From DAOTUB01 sp034437455 (GTDB lineage Bacteria > Chloroflexota > Anaerolineae > B4-G1): a stretch of DNA of 22,895 bases. How positions within the stretch are numbered: the first letter of the stretch is position 1; each line of letters opens with the position of its first letter. The notes beneath the pieces are model-generated. The model ran no database searches, had not been told where the DNA came from, and was given only the letters and a program-made list of their open reading frames with translations. Below are positions 21,401 through 22,895 of this stretch, piece after piece. The stretch spans positions 1 to 22,895 of the forward strand of contig DAOTUB010000346.1 of assembly GCA_034437455.1 (NCBI GenBank), in the 5' to 3' direction. A program made the position numbers and the translations under genes.

Positions 21401-22446
21401 GACATGACGAGTTGCGCGTTCGCCGAGCTGGCGTCATAGTGCGATGCCCTCTCGATGAACTCGGGGGACAGTCCGGTGTGAAAGGCGAGATCCAGGTTGC
21501 CGGTGGTCTCGTCAACCAGATAGATCCCGCCGCCGTCCATCCCTGAGGCGCGGATCGCGGCCTCGGTGCAGAGGCGCAGTGTCTCGTCAAATCCGGGCGC
21601 GGCGCCGAGCGCCAGGCCCAGGTCGCGCTGAACGCGCATCAGGTTCTCCGCTCGCTTGCGCTTGGTGATCTCCAGCGCGACCTCGACGGCGCCTATTATG
21701 TTATCGTTTTCATCTCGAACGGGATAACCCCGTATGAACCAAATTCTCCCGTCGGGGGTGGTCACTTCCGTTTCCTGTGGTTGACCGGTTTCTCTGGCTC
21801 TCAAGACCGGGCAGTCCACACACGGTTCATGGCGCTGATTCCATATCTCGTAACAATGACGTCCTATCAATTGCTCGGCGGCGAGGCCCACGGATTCGCT
21901 TGCGGCCCTGTTTACCCAGAGCACTCTCATTTCGGCGTCTTGATATGCCACCAGCTCCGAGATGCTGTCCAGGATGATGGCTTTCTCGTGCTCGCTTTTT
22001 CTCAGCGCCTCCTCTGCCCGTTTGCGCTCGGTGATGTCGCGAAGCACGACTCGAACGGCTGGTTTGCCATTGTAGGTGGTGGGAATACCCGTCACCTCCA
22101 CGTCAATTTCCTCCCCGTTGAGGCGAACGAGTTTTTCTTCGGCCAGCGGCGCTCTTTTTCCCTCTCCTATCGCCTTTTGAACGCGCTCCTTGACAGTTCC
22201 TCGATAGTCGGGGTGCACAAAGTCCAGCATCGGCTTTCCAATGAGCTGCTCAGGAGTTTCCGCGCCAATGATCTCTGCCCCGGCAGGGTTGGCAAAGACG
22301 ACTTTACCTTCACAGTGGATAATGATCGCGTCGAAGGAAAGCTCCATGAGACGATGGAATTCTTCCTCGCACGTGCGCGGTTGATCCGTTTCTGACTTTC
22401 TTTGATGCTGGGGTATGTGGTTCGTAAGCTCTTTTTCTCCTGGCAT
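18493..22446 (-). CDS. Multi-PAS/GAF hybrid sensor histidine kinase
   Basis: A 1317-residue soluble hybrid kinase without membrane segments. Order: PAS 28-142, PAS 150-268, GAF 275-428, PAS 433-552, PAS 555-677, PAS 680-800, PAS 803-925, HisKA 930-998 with H943 in GGIAHDFNN, HATPase 1003-1175 (N1069, D1112 in SDTGIGIPP, GAGLGLAQV), receiver 1198-1317 (D1249 in LLTDVVMP, K1299). PAS2 and PAS5 each carry a CYEI plus clustered Cys motif (C198, C209, C212; C722, C737, C738), suggesting metal, Fe-S or redox sensing. Residues 1037-1050 are an Ala/Pro repeat insert in the ATPase domain. GGGAGTGAACC precedes the start. Phosphate would pass to its own receiver and onward to unknown targets. Confidence 0.93.
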   Translation of the reverse strand: MPGEKELTNHIPQHQRKSETDQPRTCEEEFHRLMELSFDAIIIHCEGKVVFANPAGAEIIGAETPEQLIGKPMLDFVHPDYRGTVKERVQKAIGEGKRAPLAEEKLVRLNGEEIDVEVTGIPTTYNGKPAVRVVLRDITERKRAEEALRKSEHEKAIILDSISELVAYQDAEMRVLWVNRAASESVGLAAEQLIGRHCYEIWNQRHEPCVDCPVLRARETGQPQETEVTTPDGRIWFIRGYPVRDENDNIIGAVEVALEITKRKRAENLMRVQRDLGLALGAAPGFDETLRLCTEAAIRASGMDGGGIYLVDETTGNLDLAFHTGLSPEFIERASHYDASSANAQLVMSGEPVYTRYQDLGVPLNDVNRRERLRAIAVIPIRYEDQIVACLNIASYTLDEVPDFARDALETIASQIGSAIINARVEQALRASRAKLQTLFDSLEDFLFVLDLEGRMLRVNPLVLERLGYSEEELLGKHVLSVHPPDRREEAQAAVADIVAGKTEWSSIPLMAKDGTRIPVETKVTRGRWNAQQVLIGVSRDITRRMQMEEDLRIKENAIASSITAMAIAEFAGNLTYVNPAFLGMWGYEDESEVLGKPAAEFWQMEEQAGEVIEALRNGDSWSGELVAKRKDGSLFDVLLSASMVTEETGRPICMMGSFMDITERKRAEEDLRRARREWEEIFQAIGQPALILDPHHHIMAANRAAVGATGKSEDELVGRKCYEIFHKAGTDRPPACCPMETALASGQSETVEMEMETLKGLFLVSCTPVIDEEGRPEKVIHIATDIAEHRRLEREIEERRSYLESILANAPYAIVTMDTHHNILEWNPGAERLFGYTQEEVVGQNIDALITGTDKDVIKEAIDLTQQAMSGKGTPPTEAVRYRKDGSPVDVMVSGSPIVLGDQVNGTIAVYTDITERKQTEKALRRHERLAAVGQLAGGIAHDFNNLLTTIMLYAQMALKKPDLSPDLANSLKTIVSESRQATDLVQQILDFSRRSPIETHPVDLQPFIKEAFRVLQRTIPESISPLLEVEVEEYAAPLTAAPPTAAPLRVNADPTRIQQVLMNLVINARDAMPEGGKLVIGLSRMDVGPDEKPPVREMIPGKWVCLSVSDTGIGIPPDVRPHIFEPFFTTKPRGRGAGLGLAQVYGIVAQHEGFIDVETEVGKGTTFRVYLPAHEVEEVEALKKKKAPSPPAGKGESILLVEDNDSIREAGQEFLESLGYRVLTASNGRMALRVYQTAERIDLLLTDVVMPEMGGKELVRELKKQEPGLKTLAITGHLLTEEQKDLEKEGILDIIYKPFDINILAEVVRRVLDTD
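19297..19338 (-). repeat. In-frame tandem repeat inside kinase ATPase domain
   Basis: GC-rich short repeats encode AAPLTAAPPTAAPL (residues 1037-1050), located just before the RVNADPTRIQQV segment that leads into the N-box. Kinases of this class normally have a short turn here. The repeat is in frame and probably tolerated as a surface loop. Confidence 0.65.
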
Positions 22447-22534
22447 GGTTCACTCCCGGCGAGCTAAGCTTTTACACAGTGAGGGGACAAAGTGACCTTG
22501 CTTGTAATGAAACCGCCACTACTGGTTGATAATA

Positions 22535-22562
22535 GTATACTCGATAAATACTTTATCGGCAA
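22535..22562 (-). promoter_or_regulatory. Kinase promoter with dyad in the spacer
   Basis: On the minus strand TTGCCG (22562-22557), 16-base spacer, TATACT (22540-22535). The spacer contains the perfect dyad CGATAAA-TAC-TTTATCG (22542-22558), a candidate operator. The leader to the kinase ATG would be about 80 bases. Confidence 0.55.
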
Positions 22563-22591
22563 GACAAGAACGGGTTTTCTCCGGGCGCATC

Positions 22592-22735
22592 AAAACTTGG
22601 GGGAGTATTCATTGGAGAACCAATCCAGCGCCGGTCGAGTAGGCCCGAAGGGCCGTATCGAGACCAAGCGGGTGATCTGAAGAGCCGCTCGCTTTGCTTC
22701 GATGGCACTCGACCAGCGCTCGCTCCCCAAGATTT
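22592..22735 (+). repeat. Large imperfect inverted repeat (about 144 bp)
   Basis: Outer arms AAAACTTGGGGGAG (22592-22605) and CTCCCCAAGATTT (22723-22735) pair with one substitution and one extra base. Inner arms GCGCCGGTCGAGT (22628-22640) and ACTCGACCAGCGC (22707-22719) pair with one mismatch. ATTGG-AGAA-CCAAT (22611-22624) and GGCCC-GAAG-GGCC lie within. The structure has no coding frame of merit and looks like a non-autonomous repeat or a structured RNA. Confidence 0.55.
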
Positions 22736-22771
22736 GTATACGCCCGTTTTCTCCAACTGAATGTGACTGGG

Positions 22772-22777
22772 TATAAT
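22772..22777 (+). promoter_or_regulatory. Possible -10 box reading out of the window
   Basis: A perfect TATAAT on the plus strand, but only a weak -35 (TTCTCC at 22749-22754, 17-base spacing). It could drive a gene beyond the window end. Confidence 0.25.
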
Positions 22778-22842
22778 TCAGAACTCTGGGGGACAGGTTT
22801 CTTTTTTCTCCAGACTGTATCTTTTCAATAAAACGGGGCTAT

Positions 22843-22895
22843 GTAGCCGAGGTTTCCATACCTCGCGGGCCTGCGCGCTATGGAAAGCGCGGCTA
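22843..22895 (+). repeat. GTAG-type REP pair at window end
   Basis: Unit 1: GTAGC + CGAGGT / TTCCAT / ACCTCG (22843-22865). Unit 2, inverted: CGCGCT / ATGGAA / AGCGCG + GCTA (22874-22895), cut by the window edge one base before the expected C. The stems differ from each other by paired changes while loop and flank are constant. Unit 2 matches 16662-16683 exactly over 22 bases. Confidence 0.75.

Overview
This looks like a GC-rich bacterial chromosome segment from an anaerobe or facultative anaerobe. Likely markers are carbon monoxide dehydrogenase (CODH) nickel-maturation factors, many ferredoxin-type 4Fe-4S proteins, a trimethylamine-dehydrogenase-type flavoenzyme and a CoA-disulfide-reductase/NADH-oxidase-type enzyme. 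The gene mix, the Pro/Thr-rich lipoprotein linker and the many short palindromic repeats made me think of Chloroflexota, but no marker gene here settles the taxonomy, so that is inference. I saw no rRNA, tRNA, CRISPR array, phage gene or full-length transposase.

Layout. (1) 144-3106: CooC-like ATPase, CooT-like nickel protein, FmdB zinc ribbon, DUF1638 protein, YkoF-type protein and a SAM methyltransferase, all on the plus strand. (2) 3103-5078: two-cluster ferredoxin with a basic tail, metallo-beta-lactamase-fold lipoprotein, OsmC-like protein and a 41-residue FmdB micro-gene, tightly packed with start/stop overlaps. (3) 5241-7907: Gly/Arg-rich zinc ribbon, small CxxC protein, two consecutive MinD-type ATPases each carrying an inserted 2x[4Fe-4S] ferredoxin domain, and a DUF59 (MIP18-type) protein. 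(4) 8048-10609: ArsR-type metal sensor, 8-Cys small protein and a 641-residue TMADH-type oxidoreductase. (5) 10684-14394: a possible Cys-rich leader ORF, TauE/SafE exporter, isoprenylcysteine-methyltransferase-like membrane protein, FAD disulfide reductase-like enzyme and a single-domain response regulator. (6) 14462-16623: COG0731-type radical SAM protein and a cation diffusion facilitator fused to a NifX/NifB-like cofactor-binding domain. (7) 16630-16837: nested palindromic repeats (a REP pair apparently split by a MITE-like insertion that itself carries another REP pair). (8) 16848-22446: EamA transporter (minus), a membrane-anchored unknown protein with a probable leaderless start (plus), and a 1317-residue PAS/GAF hybrid histidine kinase (minus). 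(9) 22447-22895: kinase promoter with a dyad, a large imperfect inverted repeat and another REP pair at the window edge.

How the genes may work together: much of the window points to building and delivering metal cofactors. CooC/CooT handle nickel for CODH. The paired MinD-ferredoxin ATPases with DUF59, zinc ribbons and a NifX-domain transporter resemble the gene set around the Mo-Cu orange protein of sulfate reducers, but with the NifX domain attached to a metal transporter. No nitrogenase or CODH catalytic gene lies in the window. All start choices, promoters and repeat calls were made by eye.
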